Notes: a model not told the origin generated them from the sequence alone. Counted from the first letter of the stretch, positions 1 through 9,536 are shown. The stretch is DNA of 13,255 nucleotides from DAOTVD01 sp034437075 (GCA_034437075.1 DAOTVD010000364.1:1-13255); one strand, 5' to 3'. Numbers and translations: made by a program.

Positions 1-666
1 GGCGTGGAACAGCAAGTCATGAAAATCCCATTGGCGCAACGTGGTGTTGGCATCTTCGGCGGTTGTGCCGTCTTGCGGTTCGGTAAGGGCCTGCACACTG
101 CGCAAAAACTGAAAGACTACATGCATTACATCCGGTGGGATGTTGCCAAGCGTGTCTGCCGCACTCGTCCAGCTTTGCGGCGTCGCCAATAACCCGACCA
201 GGGACATTAACGCTGTCTCGTGGATGACCAGGCGCGCGAAACCGCGCGCGCTTTCGAGCAATATCTGGCCGTTTTCCAGATGCACGTAGGCAAACCGCGA
301 CAATTGAAAGCGTGCATCCGGCGGAATCTCGTCCTTATTGCGCCGGAAATACGGCGACGCCGGGACGAGCGTCAGCAGCGGCGCATCGTCGTGGTGCAGG
401 GTATAGCACACCGCGCCCGCGCTCACCAGGCGCGGGAATATCTGAAAGAATTTGAACATGCCCGATGGGCCATCATGCTCGGCCACTAGCGCGCGCATGC
501 CGGGGTCGGTCAGGCCGCCATCCGCTAGGGCGTGGAGCACCGCCATCGCGCCTGCCGATAAATCCGTCAATTCGGTGCGCGAAATGGACGTCTTAAGCTG
601 CAAACGGTCGGGGCCGTTTTCCGTTAACGTGACATCATCTTTGAACGAAAGCCATATATCCGTCAT
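1..666 (-). CDS. SagB-type thiazole/oxazole dehydrogenase, N-terminal part (runs off the left edge)
   Basis: This is an open frame of 222 codons without a stop, from ATG at 666-664 to the window edge; the C-terminal part is missing. It starts MTDIWLSFKDDVTL and ends WDFHDLLFHA. The residues around HDLLFHA are what typically precede the FMN-binding nitroreductase-like domain of SagB-family peptide dehydrogenases, so the visible part is the N-terminal accessory domain and the catalytic domain lies outside. In TOMM (thiazole/oxazole-modified microcin) pathways this enzyme oxidises azolines made by the cyclodehydratase to aromatic azoles using FMN. A strong ribosome site (AAGGGGGA, 670-677) overlaps the stop codon of the YcaO gene, with only 9 nt between the two genes, so translation is probably coupled. 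The family call rests on the end motif and context; FMN-binding residues cannot be checked here. Confidence 0.8.
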   Translation of the reverse strand, partial: MTDIWLSFKDDVTLTENGPDRLQLKTSISRTELTDLSAGAMAVLHALADGGLTDPGMRALVAEHDGPSGMFKFFQIFPRLVSAGAVCYTLHHDDAPLLTLVPASPYFRRNKDEIPPDARFQLSRFAYVHLENGQILLESARGFARLVIHETALMSLVGLLATPQSWTSAADTLGNIPPDVMHVVFQFLRSVQALTEPQDGTTAEDANTTLRQWDFHDLLFHA

Positions 667-675
667 GGTTCCCCC

Positions 676-2934
676 TTAAAAGAACATCGGGATTGGATTC
701 AGGTCTTCTTCGGGGGTGGGTTCATCCAGCCAACCCAACTGGACGGGCACATCATACAGACGCCCTGGGCCAAAGCGCGCCCAAAAATGCCGCAGCCCGG
801 GCGCAATGACCCGCGCGACACCCATCCCCACGTCCGGGCGGGTTTGATCGAGCACCAGCGTTTCTATACCGTGCGCTTGCAGAATCTCAACCCCACGCAG
901 GATGTCGTCGCGCAGGTCGTCCTGCCACAAGCGCGGATAATCCGCTTTGGTTTTGGGCGGCAGCGTGTCGTCAGGCATCAGATAATAGTGTTCCTTGACG
1001 GTGGCGTTTTGCATCCAGCTTGTGATCTCGCCATCGGATTGATCGTGGGTGCTGGCTTCCATATCGATGATTTGCGGAAAGGCCGAATACATCTCGTTGA
1101 TTTCCGTCAGGGCGCGGGCGATAGCAATGCGCGCATCGAAGTGCGATCCGTAGCCCACGCAGAGTTGTTCTTTTTCCGCCCGGCGGCGCGAGACCGCCGC
1201 GAAGGTCGGGATGCCCAAATCGTTGGTGATGTCGATGACCCAGGTATCGCGGCCTAGCCCTTCGTAGAAGGCCAGCAGCCGATCAAAATAGGGGTCTTGG
1301 AAGCTGGCTAAATCCACGCGGGGGCGCTGGAGGCGGTTATACCACCAGATCGCGATATTATCCCGCTCGATGGCTTCCATAAAGCCTTGCAAAACGGCTT
1401 CCTCCAAATTGCTGCCGGAAGCACAGCCATTGGAATCCGCCCAGCAGAACGCTTCGTGAAAGCGCTCAGGCTCCCAATAGCCATAGTAGGCGAAGGCGGT
1501 CGGCACGTATTTGACGCGATCTTCGGTCAACGACCAAACCGGCGTCCAATCAATGGTTTTATCGGGGTCAAAGGGCGCGGGCACCACATGCCGGGGGCTG
1601 ATCTTGCTCCAGTGTTCGGCGGTTTCGAATTGGCGTTCGCTGAACTGGAACAGCACCACGGGGTCGATAGCCGCATCACCCAATTCGTGATAAGTCGCTT
1701 GGCGTGCCACCGCTTTATCCACGGGGCGATAGAGGCCACAATAGCGCTCGATGCCTTCCCCTAGGCCGCTGGCCTTCGCTTGAGTTTGGGTCATACCCTT
1801 GCCCGCGCTGCGTTGCAGCATGCTGTTGCGCAGGGTCGCCCAGCGATCATGCCGAAAGGCAAAATTATTGGCGGCGTCGTAAATATACACCAGGCCGGAC
1901 TCGGCGGTGCGCAGCCCCAGATAGTAGATCACCCCCGTAATGGGGCTGACGTGATGCTCGTAGCGCTCTAGCATCTGCTCGGGCGTCAGCGCGCGGTGCC
2001 CACCGTCAGCGGTGAAGTGCTTGGGGCGGCTCTGAAGTTGCACGGGCTGGCGTGCTTGTTCGATATACGCATCCGGGTCGCCGCAGACAGGGCACTGGGG
2101 CTGCTTGACCACATAATGAAAGCTGGTTTCGCCGGTGCGCTGGTCAATTTCCATGATGCGCCCCACCAAGGACGGGTGCTCCCCAGCGACCACATAATGC
2201 GCGATAGCGTTGGCGGCCATGTTCAGGGTCGTCATGGTGGTGGTGGGCAATTGCGCGCGCGCCACCGGGAACGGATCGCGCAGGGCCTTTTTCTCTTGCA
2301 AAAACGTATCCACTTCGCGATTAGCGCGGATGCGTTGCGTCAGGCAGGCCCAACAAGCCGTATCATCCCCGCGCAAGATCGGCCCCACCCAGGTATAAAC
2401 CCCGTTCGGCTTGACGACCATCCACGGCTGCCCTTGGGCATAGAAACGCGCGCCGAGGTCTTCCAAAGCCGGGCGCATATAATCATCCGTCACGACGACG
2501 GAAAAATCAGCATCGTCAGTGGTGACCGCCAGCCCCACGGTGCCCAGCAAATCCTGCAACGGCCCCGCGTCAGTATCACCCATCGCGTGCACGGCCACCC
2601 GCGCGCCGCCCTGGCGCGTTAGCGCCGTCTCTGCTTCGATCTCCAAGAGATTCCAGAAGGCTTCTTGTGCGGGGGGGAGTGCATCCTGGGCTTCGGTGAT
2701 GAACCCGCGCTGTTTGAGCATTGAAATGGCATATTGCACTTGCATGAAGGGCACCTTGCCATTCAGGCTCTGCACGATTTCCTGAACCGTATATTGGCCG
2801 GTCATGTACGGGATGAGATGGACATAGGCTTCGCCGCTTAGCACGGAATGGCCCTTCTCGGAGAGCAGCAGCACCACGTTCTCATCGGGCAAGGGTTCGG
2901 GGTGATAGTGGCTGCGCAGTTTTGGCTTTTGCAT
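676..2934 (-). CDS. TOMM cyclodehydratase, E1-like (leader-binding) and YcaO domains fused
   Basis: This 752-residue protein would use ATP to cyclise Cys (or Ser/Thr) side chains of the precursor cores to azolines. Residues about 10-85 look like the leader-recognition (RRE/PqqD-like) winged-helix region. About 90-300 is an E1/ThiF-like domain with two CxxC pairs, CWAC (194-197) and CPVC (281-284), fitting a structural zinc site. From about 320 on is the YcaO domain. The ATP-binding pattern Sx3ExxER is visible as SGLGEGIER (389-397), followed by a conserved-looking ASGSNLEEAVLQ (505-516) and Ex3R as EAIER (520-524). The C-terminus ends PIPMFF, the proline-rich tail that in cyclodehydratase YcaO proteins reaches the active site. 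The length fits fused SagC/SagD-type proteins, so no separate C component is needed. The start follows a weak ribosome site (GCGAG). It lies 38 nt after the upstream ABC gene and 9 nt before the dehydrogenase. Confidence 0.93.
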   Translation of the reverse strand: MQKPKLRSHYHPEPLPDENVVLLLSEKGHSVLSGEAYVHLIPYMTGQYTVQEIVQSLNGKVPFMQVQYAISMLKQRGFITEAQDALPPAQEAFWNLLEIEAETALTRQGGARVAVHAMGDTDAGPLQDLLGTVGLAVTTDDADFSVVVTDDYMRPALEDLGARFYAQGQPWMVVKPNGVYTWVGPILRGDDTACWACLTQRIRANREVDTFLQEKKALRDPFPVARAQLPTTTMTTLNMAANAIAHYVVAGEHPSLVGRIMEIDQRTGETSFHYVVKQPQCPVCGDPDAYIEQARQPVQLQSRPKHFTADGGHRALTPEQMLERYEHHVSPITGVIYYLGLRTAESGLVYIYDAANNFAFRHDRWATLRNSMLQRSAGKGMTQTQAKASGLGEGIERYCGLYRPVDKAVARQATYHELGDAAIDPVVLFQFSERQFETAEHWSKISPRHVVPAPFDPDKTIDWTPVWSLTEDRVKYVPTAFAYYGYWEPERFHEAFCWADSNGCASGSNLEEAVLQGFMEAIERDNIAIWWYNRLQRPRVDLASFQDPYFDRLLAFYEGLGRDTWVIDITNDLGIPTFAAVSRRRAEKEQLCVGYGSHFDARIAIARALTEINEMYSAFPQIIDMEASTHDQSDGEITSWMQNATVKEHYYLMPDDTLPPKTKADYPRLWQDDLRDDILRGVEILQAHGIETLVLDQTRPDVGMGVARVIAPGLRHFWARFGPGRLYDVPVQLGWLDEPTPEEDLNPIPMFF

Positions 2935-2972
2935 ACAAGAACTCGCTTTCGAAATGCTTGGTTAGTCAGTCA

Positions 2973-5915
2973 TTAGGTCAGTTGACGGGCGGCCAGATCG
3001 GCGAATGGCCCGCCCTGTTGCATTAATTCAGTATATGTCCCTTGTTGCACGATCCGCCCCTTGTCCATCACGATGATTTTATCGGCGTTCATGATGGTGC
3101 TCAGGCGGTGGGCGATCACCAGCCGGGTGGTATCCAGCTTTTCTAGGCTTTCGCTGACAATCGCTTGCGTGCGATTGTCTAACGCGCTGGTGGCTTCGTC
3201 AAAAAAGAGCAAACGCGGCTTATTGACAATCGCCCGCGCGATGAGCAAGCGCTGCCGTTGCCCGCCAGAGAGCGTGCCGCCGCCTTCCGCCACCACCGTA
3301 TGCATGCCCATGGGCATCTCGCGAATATCCGGCGCAAAGCCAGAATTCTCGGCGGCTTGCCAGGCGTCTTCCATGGTCAAGGTCGTGGCTCCGATGATAT
3401 TCGTGTAAATATCGCTACCCGACATCAGTTTGCTATTCTGCAACACCACCCCAATCTGCCGCCGCACGCCGCGCACGTCCAGATCATCCAGGTCAAGCCC
3501 ATCGTAGTAAACCGCGCCTGTTTCTGGGGCTTCGAACCCCAGCAGCAAGCGCATGATGGTCGATTTACCGCTGCCAGAAGCCCCTACCAAGGCGACAAAC
3601 TGCCCTCTTTCCACCGTAAACGAGACATCGTGCAGTGCAAGCGGGCCGTCCTCGGTATACCGGAACGAGAGGCCCACGACTTCGATATGCCCTTCTAGCT
3701 CTGGCGGAGGGGTCTTGTCGTTATTGATCTCCGGCAAGGTATCCAAAATGGGTTTGGCGCGTTCGTAAAGCGGCACAATCGCCAAGATGACGACAATAGC
3801 CCCGCTGAGTTGGAGCGCCGCGCCCAAAAATTGGGTGTAGGCCGTATTAAAGGCCAAAAAGGTGCCCACCGTCAGGTCTATATTACCCCGCCCCAAGGCC
3901 CAGAACAGCACCAGCAACGATATCGCCGGAAAGGCCGCCAGGAATATTTGCAGCCGATTTTCTACCATCCGCGCGCGGAAGGTCGCCTGACGCTGTTGGC
4001 TGTACTTTTTGGCCCAAAAGGAAAAAATGCGGTCTTCGGCTTCGGCTACGCGGAATTTGGCGATGCCATTGATGAATTGCAGCATATACCCAGCCAGCTT
4101 GCCTTGAAAGTCGGATACACTACGCTGGATTTTCACATTCGCATAGCCCGCATAGGCCGTGATGAGCATGGCCAGCAGCACCAACCCCAGCGCGATAAGC
4201 CCCAGCGTAAGGCTGTAATACAGCATCAAAAAGAGGTTAAAGATCGAAAATACGCCCGAGATGATCGACATGGCCGTCATGCCGGAGATAATCCCCCGCA
4301 TGACGCTGATGCCCATCGCGCGAGTGCCCAAATCGCCGGCGGTATAGTCGCGAAAGAATGACACGGGCAATTCTAGCAAGCGATCCCATAAAGCGGGTTG
4401 AATCGAGCCCTCGGCTTTACTTTCGATGCGGATGATGGCCGCGCCTTGCACAATCGTCAGTAGCGCGATGGCCACGGCGATTCCCACCAGCGCGCCGCCA
4501 ATCTGCAAGAGCAAGCTCCGGTCGCCCGCCGGGATGATGTCGTCGAAAATGAATTGGGTAACGATGGGATTCGCGATTTGCAAAATACCCACCAGCGACC
4601 CTACAAGCAGGATCATGCGCATATCGCGCCGCACATCGCGCAAGCCGAAGCGCAACATTTCCATAGCCGTGATGGCCTGATCGGCAAAGCGCCGATAAAA
4701 CGTATGCGCGAAATACGACAAAGTATACGCGACTTCGTCCGTGATGGGCGTTCGCTCGCCCGTTTGGGGGTTGAGCATCTCGTAACTGCTGGGTGAGGTC
4801 GGCAAGAGCGCCACCGGTGTATCATCGGCTTTCATGAACCCCAAAAGCGCGCCGTTATCCTGGCGCCACCATTCGCCGCGCAGCGATACTCGCCGGGTGC
4901 GCACCCGCGAGGCGCGCGCGATCTCGATTAAGGGACGTTGAAACGATTGGCGCACCTGATATTCGGCAGGTTGTACGAGTTGGATACCCTCGTAGGCGGC
5001 GACCTTTTCGGCGGCCATGAAAAACGGGTCTTGTGTGTCGGAATAGGGTACGGTGGCACCGGATGCCTGGCTCAGGACGCCGGCGACATCGTTTAGAGCT
5101 TGCGCCAAGCGGCGATCATCATCGGCGTGTTTGCGCTGAAGCCGCAGATGTTCATCGGCTTCGGCTTGATCCATCCTCCGAGCGATAAAATCAAAGTTAT
5201 TTCGATGAATATGTTGCAAGCGTTCGATCAGGCTACCATCTTTGAGCAGGTCATATGTGCTCGCATATTCGACCTCGCTAGGCGCGCGAAAGGTAAACCA
5301 AGACTGCTTCATCAGGGGCACCAAGCCATCTTCGGGGCCAAGGATCTGGCTTTCATTGCCCATGATCATCGCGCTGCCAGACTTAAGCCGCACCCATATG
5401 GCACCTTGCAAGTAACGCAGTACATCGCCCGCTTCTAGCTGATGGACATCGCCCGCTGAAATGAAATCCTTCGGCGCAGCCTCTACCCGCAGAGCTTTAG
5501 GCAGGCGGCTGAGCCAGCGATCCACCATCAAGGCGACGACCTGCGCAAGTTCATCCCGCTCGTCGGCCAAATCACGAAAATCGCTCAGCGACATTTTGAG
5601 AAAATCGGTACCCGGTGCACCATCCAGAATGACGGCTTTTTGATGATGGGCCGTATAAATGCCAAAGAGTAAATTGCCCGTCCCCGCACTGAATAAAAAT
5701 TGGCGCGCACCCGCCGCGCCATTTTCGTCCAAGTCAGCGATAAATATATGCGCTATCCCCTGATAGATGATGTAGACCTCATCAGGGTTGTTCAGCCAGA
5801 TGCGTTGCTTGGGCTCTAGCTTAACCCGCTGGGTATCACGATAGCGCGCCCGAACGAGGAACAACTCCCAGATGTTCATGTCCTCGGATGTGAGCTTGAT
5901 AGAATCGTTTGTCAT
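2973..5915 (-). CDS. NHLM-type bacteriocin export ABC transporter, ATP-binding/permease subunit with long N-terminal extension
   Basis: This 980-residue subunit is the second half of the NHLM export system and should pair with the peptidase-bearing subunit encoded just before it. Residues 1-420 are a soluble extension without a C39 cysteine peptidase. Two stretches (about 30-110 and 150-225) look like beta-rich, cupin- or cyclic-nucleotide-domain-like barrels, linked by a charged helical stretch (230-275). Membrane spans occupy about 430-715. The nucleotide-binding domain has Walker A GASGSGKST (778-786), signature LSGGQRQR (882-889), Walker B LLFFDEAT (902-909) and the switch histidine in AHRLS (936), so it looks active. 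Its ATG overlaps the preceding stop codon by one base (TAATG at 5917-5913), a classic sign of translational coupling and obligate pairing. The extension is a known feature of this subfamily; its role here is not shown by the sequence. Confidence 0.92.
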   Translation of the reverse strand: MTNDSIKLTSEDMNIWELFLVRARYRDTQRVKLEPKQRIWLNNPDEVYIIYQGIAHIFIADLDENGAAGARQFLFSAGTGNLLFGIYTAHHQKAVILDGAPGTDFLKMSLSDFRDLADERDELAQVVALMVDRWLSRLPKALRVEAAPKDFISAGDVHQLEAGDVLRYLQGAIWVRLKSGSAMIMGNESQILGPEDGLVPLMKQSWFTFRAPSEVEYASTYDLLKDGSLIERLQHIHRNNFDFIARRMDQAEADEHLRLQRKHADDDRRLAQALNDVAGVLSQASGATVPYSDTQDPFFMAAEKVAAYEGIQLVQPAEYQVRQSFQRPLIEIARASRVRTRRVSLRGEWWRQDNGALLGFMKADDTPVALLPTSPSSYEMLNPQTGERTPITDEVAYTLSYFAHTFYRRFADQAITAMEMLRFGLRDVRRDMRMILLVGSLVGILQIANPIVTQFIFDDIIPAGDRSLLLQIGGALVGIAVAIALLTIVQGAAIIRIESKAEGSIQPALWDRLLELPVSFFRDYTAGDLGTRAMGISVMRGIISGMTAMSIISGVFSIFNLFLMLYYSLTLGLIALGLVLLAMLITAYAGYANVKIQRSVSDFQGKLAGYMLQFINGIAKFRVAEAEDRIFSFWAKKYSQQRQATFRARMVENRLQIFLAAFPAISLLVLFWALGRGNIDLTVGTFLAFNTAYTQFLGAALQLSGAIVVILAIVPLYERAKPILDTLPEINNDKTPPPELEGHIEVVGLSFRYTEDGPLALHDVSFTVERGQFVALVGASGSGKSTIMRLLLGFEAPETGAVYYDGLDLDDLDVRGVRRQIGVVLQNSKLMSGSDIYTNIIGATTLTMEDAWQAAENSGFAPDIREMPMGMHTVVAEGGGTLSGGQRQRLLIARAIVNKPRLLFFDEATSALDNRTQAIVSESLEKLDTTRLVIAHRLSTIMNADKIIVMDKGRIVQQGTYTELMQQGGPFADLAARQLT

Positions 5916-8161
5916 TACAAATCACCCAATTGATCGAAAATCTGATCCAGTTTATTCCGTTGACGTTGGGGTGCTTCGGCCTTGATGAGTTGCGCGTAAT
6001 GGCCCTCCTGAGTAATGAGTTCTTCATGCGAGCCGCGCTGCACAATTTGGCCATGATCTAGCACGATGATCTCATCCACATCCCGGATGGTGCTCAGACG
6101 ATGCGCGACGATGATGGTCGTACACCCGCGAATGCGCAAATTATCAGCAATAGCTTTTTCAGTGATAGGGTCTAGCGCGCTGGTGGCTTCGTCCAACACC
6201 AGAATGGATGGATCATTCACCAATGCCCGCGCGATTTCGAGCCGTTGGCGTTGCCCGCCGGACCAATTGCGCCCGCCTTCTTCGATCATGTAGTGATACG
6301 CGCCGGGCCGCTCGCTGATCTCGCGATAAATTTGCGCGTCCTGGGTGGCTTGCACCACGCGCGCCTGCGGAATGGTGTCATCCCACAACGTGAGGTTCTC
6401 GCGCACGGTGCCCTCAAACAGAAAAATATCCTGATCCACCATGGCAATCGAATTGCTCAGCGTGGTGCGCGGGATGTGCTTGCGCGATTGGTCATCGAAC
6501 AGGATGTCACCCTCCCACGGCGCATATAGGCCCACGATCAACTTCGCCACCGTGGATTTACCACTGCCCGAGCCGCCGACCAGCGCGATACGCTCGCCGG
6601 GCTGAATACTGAGGCTCAGGTCCTGAATCAAGGGTTGTTCTAGTAGACTGTAGCCAAACGTGACGTTCCGTAATTCCACAGCGCCTGAGAGTTTGATGGT
6701 CTGGATAGTTTCGCCGGAGTCGCGCTCAATTTCGGGGTCGCGTTGGTGGCGTAGCACATCGTCCAAGCGATTCATATCGCCTTCGGCTTCTTGTAAACGC
6801 GAGCCCAGATTGACCATATCGGTGACTGGCTGCAAGAAGCTGGCCATTAGCACCTGAAAAGCGACCAGCATACCCACCGTTAACGCGCCGTCCATCACGC
6901 GCCAACTACCCACCACCAGAATCACGGCTGTGTTAAGGGCGATCAGCAAAGGCGGAATGACATTTAGCGTCCGAGATAGCATATTGAGTTGCTGCTCGGC
7001 GTTGATGGTCTTGGCATGGCTGCCCGCCCAATTAGCGAAAAAGTCAGATTCCGAACCGGTGGCTTTCAAGGTTTCGATAATCTGCAAGCCGTTCATCGAG
7101 ACGCCCATCAAGCCGCTATTCTCTTGCAGCAAACGCTGGTTCGCGTCGCGCCGCCGTCGCGAGAAATAGCGCAAGGCGAACAGATTAATTAACGCGATGC
7201 CGACGCCAATGAGCGTCAAGATGATGTCATATTGGATCATCAACGCGGCATAGAAGACCACTAACAGCAATCCCAACATCGTCGTCGCCAGGTCGCGCGA
7301 TAGTAGCTCCGCCACCCGGTTGTTGATCTCGATGCGGTTCGAGACATCGCCCGAATAGCGTTGTGTGAAGAAGTACATCGGCAAGCGCAAGATATGCCAG
7401 AAAAACTTGCTGGAGGTACTGACCGCTAATTTGGTTTCCAGACGCAGCAAATACGTCAGTTGGATCAGAGTAAGCAACCCCAACGCCAGGCTGATCCCTA
7501 ACAAGCCCAACAAAATGCCATCTAGCATCCGATCTTCGCCGCGCACTAGTACATTATCCACAAATAGGCGGGTAAAGGTCGGCAAGAGCAAACCAGGCAC
7601 CGTTAAGGCGATACTCGCCAGCAGGATGTACAAAAGCGCGGCCTCCGAGCCACGCAAGCGGCGCCGTAATGCGCCGATCAGGCTGGGTTTGCGGCCCCCT
7701 TTGGTGAAGTCCTCCGTTTTCTGGAATCCAATCGCCACACCCGTGAAGGACTGGTCAAATTCTTCATCAGTCAGGGTGCGGGGGCCCATCGCCGGGTCGT
7801 TGATGTAAACCTTCCCATTTTTGAAGCCTTCTACCACGATAAAGTGGTTGAAGTTCCAGAAGACGATAATCGGCAAGGGCAGGTAGTGCAATTCTTTGGG
7901 TTCTTTGCGGAAGCCTTTGGCTTCTAGGCCGAATTTGCGCGCCGCTTTGGCGATGTTGCTCGCCTTACTGCCATCGCGCGAAACGCCGCATTCCAGGCGC
8001 AGTTCTTCTAATGGCAAAATCCGCCCATAATAGCCCAAGACCATCCCCAGGGCCGCCGCGCCACATTCTACCGCTTCCATCTGCAAAACTGTGGGCGTGC
8101 GCACCCGTTTATTCGCGGATATGGGGTCGGGCGATTTGCCGAGTGGGTATTTTTCGCTCAT
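5915..8161 (-). CDS. NHLM-type bacteriocin export ABC transporter with C39 peptidase domain
   Basis: This 748-residue exporter should cleave the leader after the double glycine and move the modified peptide across the inner membrane. Residues 20-150 form a C39 peptidase with Gln27 (oxyanion hole) and catalytic Cys33 in LQMEAVECG, His107 in NHFIV and Asp122 in NDPA. All are present, so the protease should be active. Membrane spans lie at about 172-450. The ATPase domain carries Walker A GGSGSGKST (529-537), signature WSGGQRQR (633-640), Walker B ILVLDEAT (653-660) and a switch histidine in AHRLS (687). Order and length match the peptidase/permease/ATPase subunit of NHLM systems. The ATG at 8161 lies 6 nt after the HlyD stop, with a GGTGAG ribosome-site-like stretch inside the end of that gene. 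The matching cleavage site is the VSGG motif that ends both leaders. Confidence 0.95.
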   Translation of the reverse strand: MSEKYPLGKSPDPISANKRVRTPTVLQMEAVECGAAALGMVLGYYGRILPLEELRLECGVSRDGSKASNIAKAARKFGLEAKGFRKEPKELHYLPLPIIVFWNFNHFIVVEGFKNGKVYINDPAMGPRTLTDEEFDQSFTGVAIGFQKTEDFTKGGRKPSLIGALRRRLRGSEAALLYILLASIALTVPGLLLPTFTRLFVDNVLVRGEDRMLDGILLGLLGISLALGLLTLIQLTYLLRLETKLAVSTSSKFFWHILRLPMYFFTQRYSGDVSNRIEINNRVAELLSRDLATTMLGLLLVVFYAALMIQYDIILTLIGVGIALINLFALRYFSRRRRDANQRLLQENSGLMGVSMNGLQIIETLKATGSESDFFANWAGSHAKTINAEQQLNMLSRTLNVIPPLLIALNTAVILVVGSWRVMDGALTVGMLVAFQVLMASFLQPVTDMVNLGSRLQEAEGDMNRLDDVLRHQRDPEIERDSGETIQTIKLSGAVELRNVTFGYSLLEQPLIQDLSLSIQPGERIALVGGSGSGKSTVAKLIVGLYAPWEGDILFDDQSRKHIPRTTLSNSIAMVDQDIFLFEGTVRENLTLWDDTIPQARVVQATQDAQIYREISERPGAYHYMIEEGGRNWSGGQRQRLEIARALVNDPSILVLDEATSALDPITEKAIADNLRIRGCTTIIVAHRLSTIRDVDEIIVLDHGQIVQRGSHEELITQEGHYAQLIKAEAPQRQRNKLDQIFDQLGDL

Positions 8162-8167
8162 GGCTAT

Positions 8168-9013
8168 TTACTCACCCAAAACCGGGAAGACGCGCGCAAT
8201 CGGGCGGGTTTCTGCGATGATAATGGTGGCCTGCACGGGGGTTTCAGGGCGGATTTCGCCCTCGGGGCCGTCGGCCAATGTCCAGGCGTAGCCGCTGGGG
8301 GTGTCATCCGTTTCGAGTTGAACAATCACCTGCAAAACGGATTCATCTGGGAAGGCCGCGCGCGCGGCTTCATTCGTTGCAATTGTTTGGCCGACGAACT
8401 GAATTTCCCCCAGCAAAAACCCATATTCCTGGGATGGGAAAGGCAGGGGCGAAATTCGAACGTCCATCCCTGCTTGTATGTCTTGGGCGTCAATAAACGG
8501 CACATAGATGAGCGCTTGTAATGGGCTGCCAGATGTATCTGCATCAGGCGCTAAGCTCAAAAGGGGTTGGTTTGCCTCGACAGCATCCGAGGTGGCGACA
8601 AACTGCGCGGTGATTTCGCCAGCCCCAGGCGCTGTGACTTCAATCGTCTGCACGTCGCCGTCGGCCTCCTGGGGCGTCATCTGGGCCACGACGTCCCCAG
8701 CCTGCACCCTATCGCCGACGCTAACTGTGATGCTCGTCAGTTGGCCCGCTGTGGGCGCGAAAATAATCGCCTGGGGCGCGTCGCCTGTGGTGGAGGTCAA
8801 AAAGCCAACACCATCGACGGTGTCGGTTAACTCTCCCAGAATAGACCAGGCGATTAGCGCGAGCACGAGCGCCCCGATAACCGCCAGCGCTAACCAGGCA
8901 CGCGGGGTCGTAATCTGCATGAGTGTGTCGAGTTGATCGGGAGACGATAATCGCTCTAAGGCAGCTTTACGGAAAACTTTGTTGTTTTTGTCTTTTTTCG
9001 GTTCGTCGCTCAC
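8168..9013 (-). CDS. NHLM bacteriocin system secretion protein (HlyD family)
   Basis: This 281-residue periplasmic adaptor links the ABC exporter to the outside. A short cytoplasmic N-terminus carries FRKAALERLSSPDQL (14-28), a stretch typical of the NHLM-type HlyD subfamily. One membrane span follows (about 39-60), then a split lipoyl/barrel-sandwich region (about 80-155) and a beta-barrel region to the end. It lacks the long coiled-coil hairpin of classical HlyD proteins, as expected for this shorter subfamily. The start is GTG at 9013-9011, preceded by AAAGG with good spacing; no ATG fits the family N-terminus better. It begins 10 nt after the stop of the cyclic-nucleotide-domain gene and ends 6 nt before the peptidase-ABC gene. 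Confidence 0.92.
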   Translation of the reverse strand: MSDEPKKDKNNKVFRKAALERLSSPDQLDTLMQITTPRAWLALAVIGALVLALIAWSILGELTDTVDGVGFLTSTTGDAPQAIIFAPTAGQLTSITVSVGDRVQAGDVVAQMTPQEADGDVQTIEVTAPGAGEITAQFVATSDAVEANQPLLSLAPDADTSGSPLQALIYVPFIDAQDIQAGMDVRISPLPFPSQEYGFLLGEIQFVGQTIATNEAARAAFPDESVLQVIVQLETDDTPSGYAWTLADGPEGEIRPETPVQATIIIAETRPIARVFPVLGE

Positions 9014-9023
9014 AGAGTCGCCT

Positions 9024-9536
9024 TTATTTTAGGGTTTCTTCCAAGATACGATCAAAGCGCATACCGGCCATATAGAGCGTATCCATGACCGCGCTATCGA
9101 GTTCATCATCCGATACGATTTCTACGCTACCATATCCCATCGTATCACGCAGGCGGTAAGATAAAAACACGGCCAAGGCTTTATAAAAGCGGGCCGCAAA
9201 CGCGCTATCTGATGTGAGCTTTTTGGATAATCGCTCGCGGGGTATGGCCAAGACAAAACTATCTTTGGCCGCCACAACGGTCGCCGTAGGCGATTGCGCC
9301 TCGATAAATGACATTTCGCCGAGCACTTCGCCCGCTTCTAATTGGGGAATCGAGGGGGCGCGGTTGCTCGGGCGAATGGCAAAAGCACCATCCAACACAA
9401 AATAAAGGGCGTCTATGGCTTTGTCTTCTTGGATAAGCACCTGATCTTGGGAAATAAACAATTTTTTGCCGTATTTGATCAACCATTGTACATCGGTGTC
9501 GTTCAACTGCCCCAGGATATACAACGCTTTGCGCAT
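9024..9536 (-). CDS. Small cyclic-nucleotide-binding-domain protein, no DNA-binding domain
   Basis: This 170-residue protein is essentially one cyclic-nucleotide-binding (CRP/PKA-type) fold. The beta-roll is visible from DQVLIQEDKAIDALYFVLDG (31-50), a common form of the family's opening strands. The phosphate-binding-cassette region reads GEVLGEMSFIEAQSPTATV (69-87). The arginine that usually contacts the cyclic phosphate, just before T-A-T, is replaced by Pro/Thr (SPTAT), so nucleotide binding is doubtful. After the domain (about 130-170) there is only a short helical tail and no helix-turn-helix, so it is not a CRP-like transcription factor. It is the first gene after the precursor terminator and lies 10 nt before the secretion protein. 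A good ribosome site (GAGGAG) precedes the ATG by 6 nt. A role as accessory or regulatory part of maturation or export is inference. Confidence 0.88.
   Translation of the reverse strand: MRKALYILGQLNDTDVQWLIKYGKKLFISQDQVLIQEDKAIDALYFVLDGAFAIRPSNRAPSIPQLEAGEVLGEMSFIEAQSPTATVVAAKDSFVLAIPRERLSKKLTSDSAFAARFYKALAVFLSYRLRDTMGYGSVEIVSDDELDSAVMDTLYMAGMRFDRILEETLK

Noticed and set aside
787..5643. Many plus-strand open frames of 60-208 codons opposite the minus-strand genes
   Set aside because: They are antisense shadows of long, motif-bearing genes and show no ribosome sites or recognisable domains.
9024..9536. The cyclic-nucleotide-domain protein as a CRP/FNR-type transcription regulator of the cluster
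   Set aside because: It ends at residue 170 with no helix-turn-helix and lacks the phosphate-contacting arginine.
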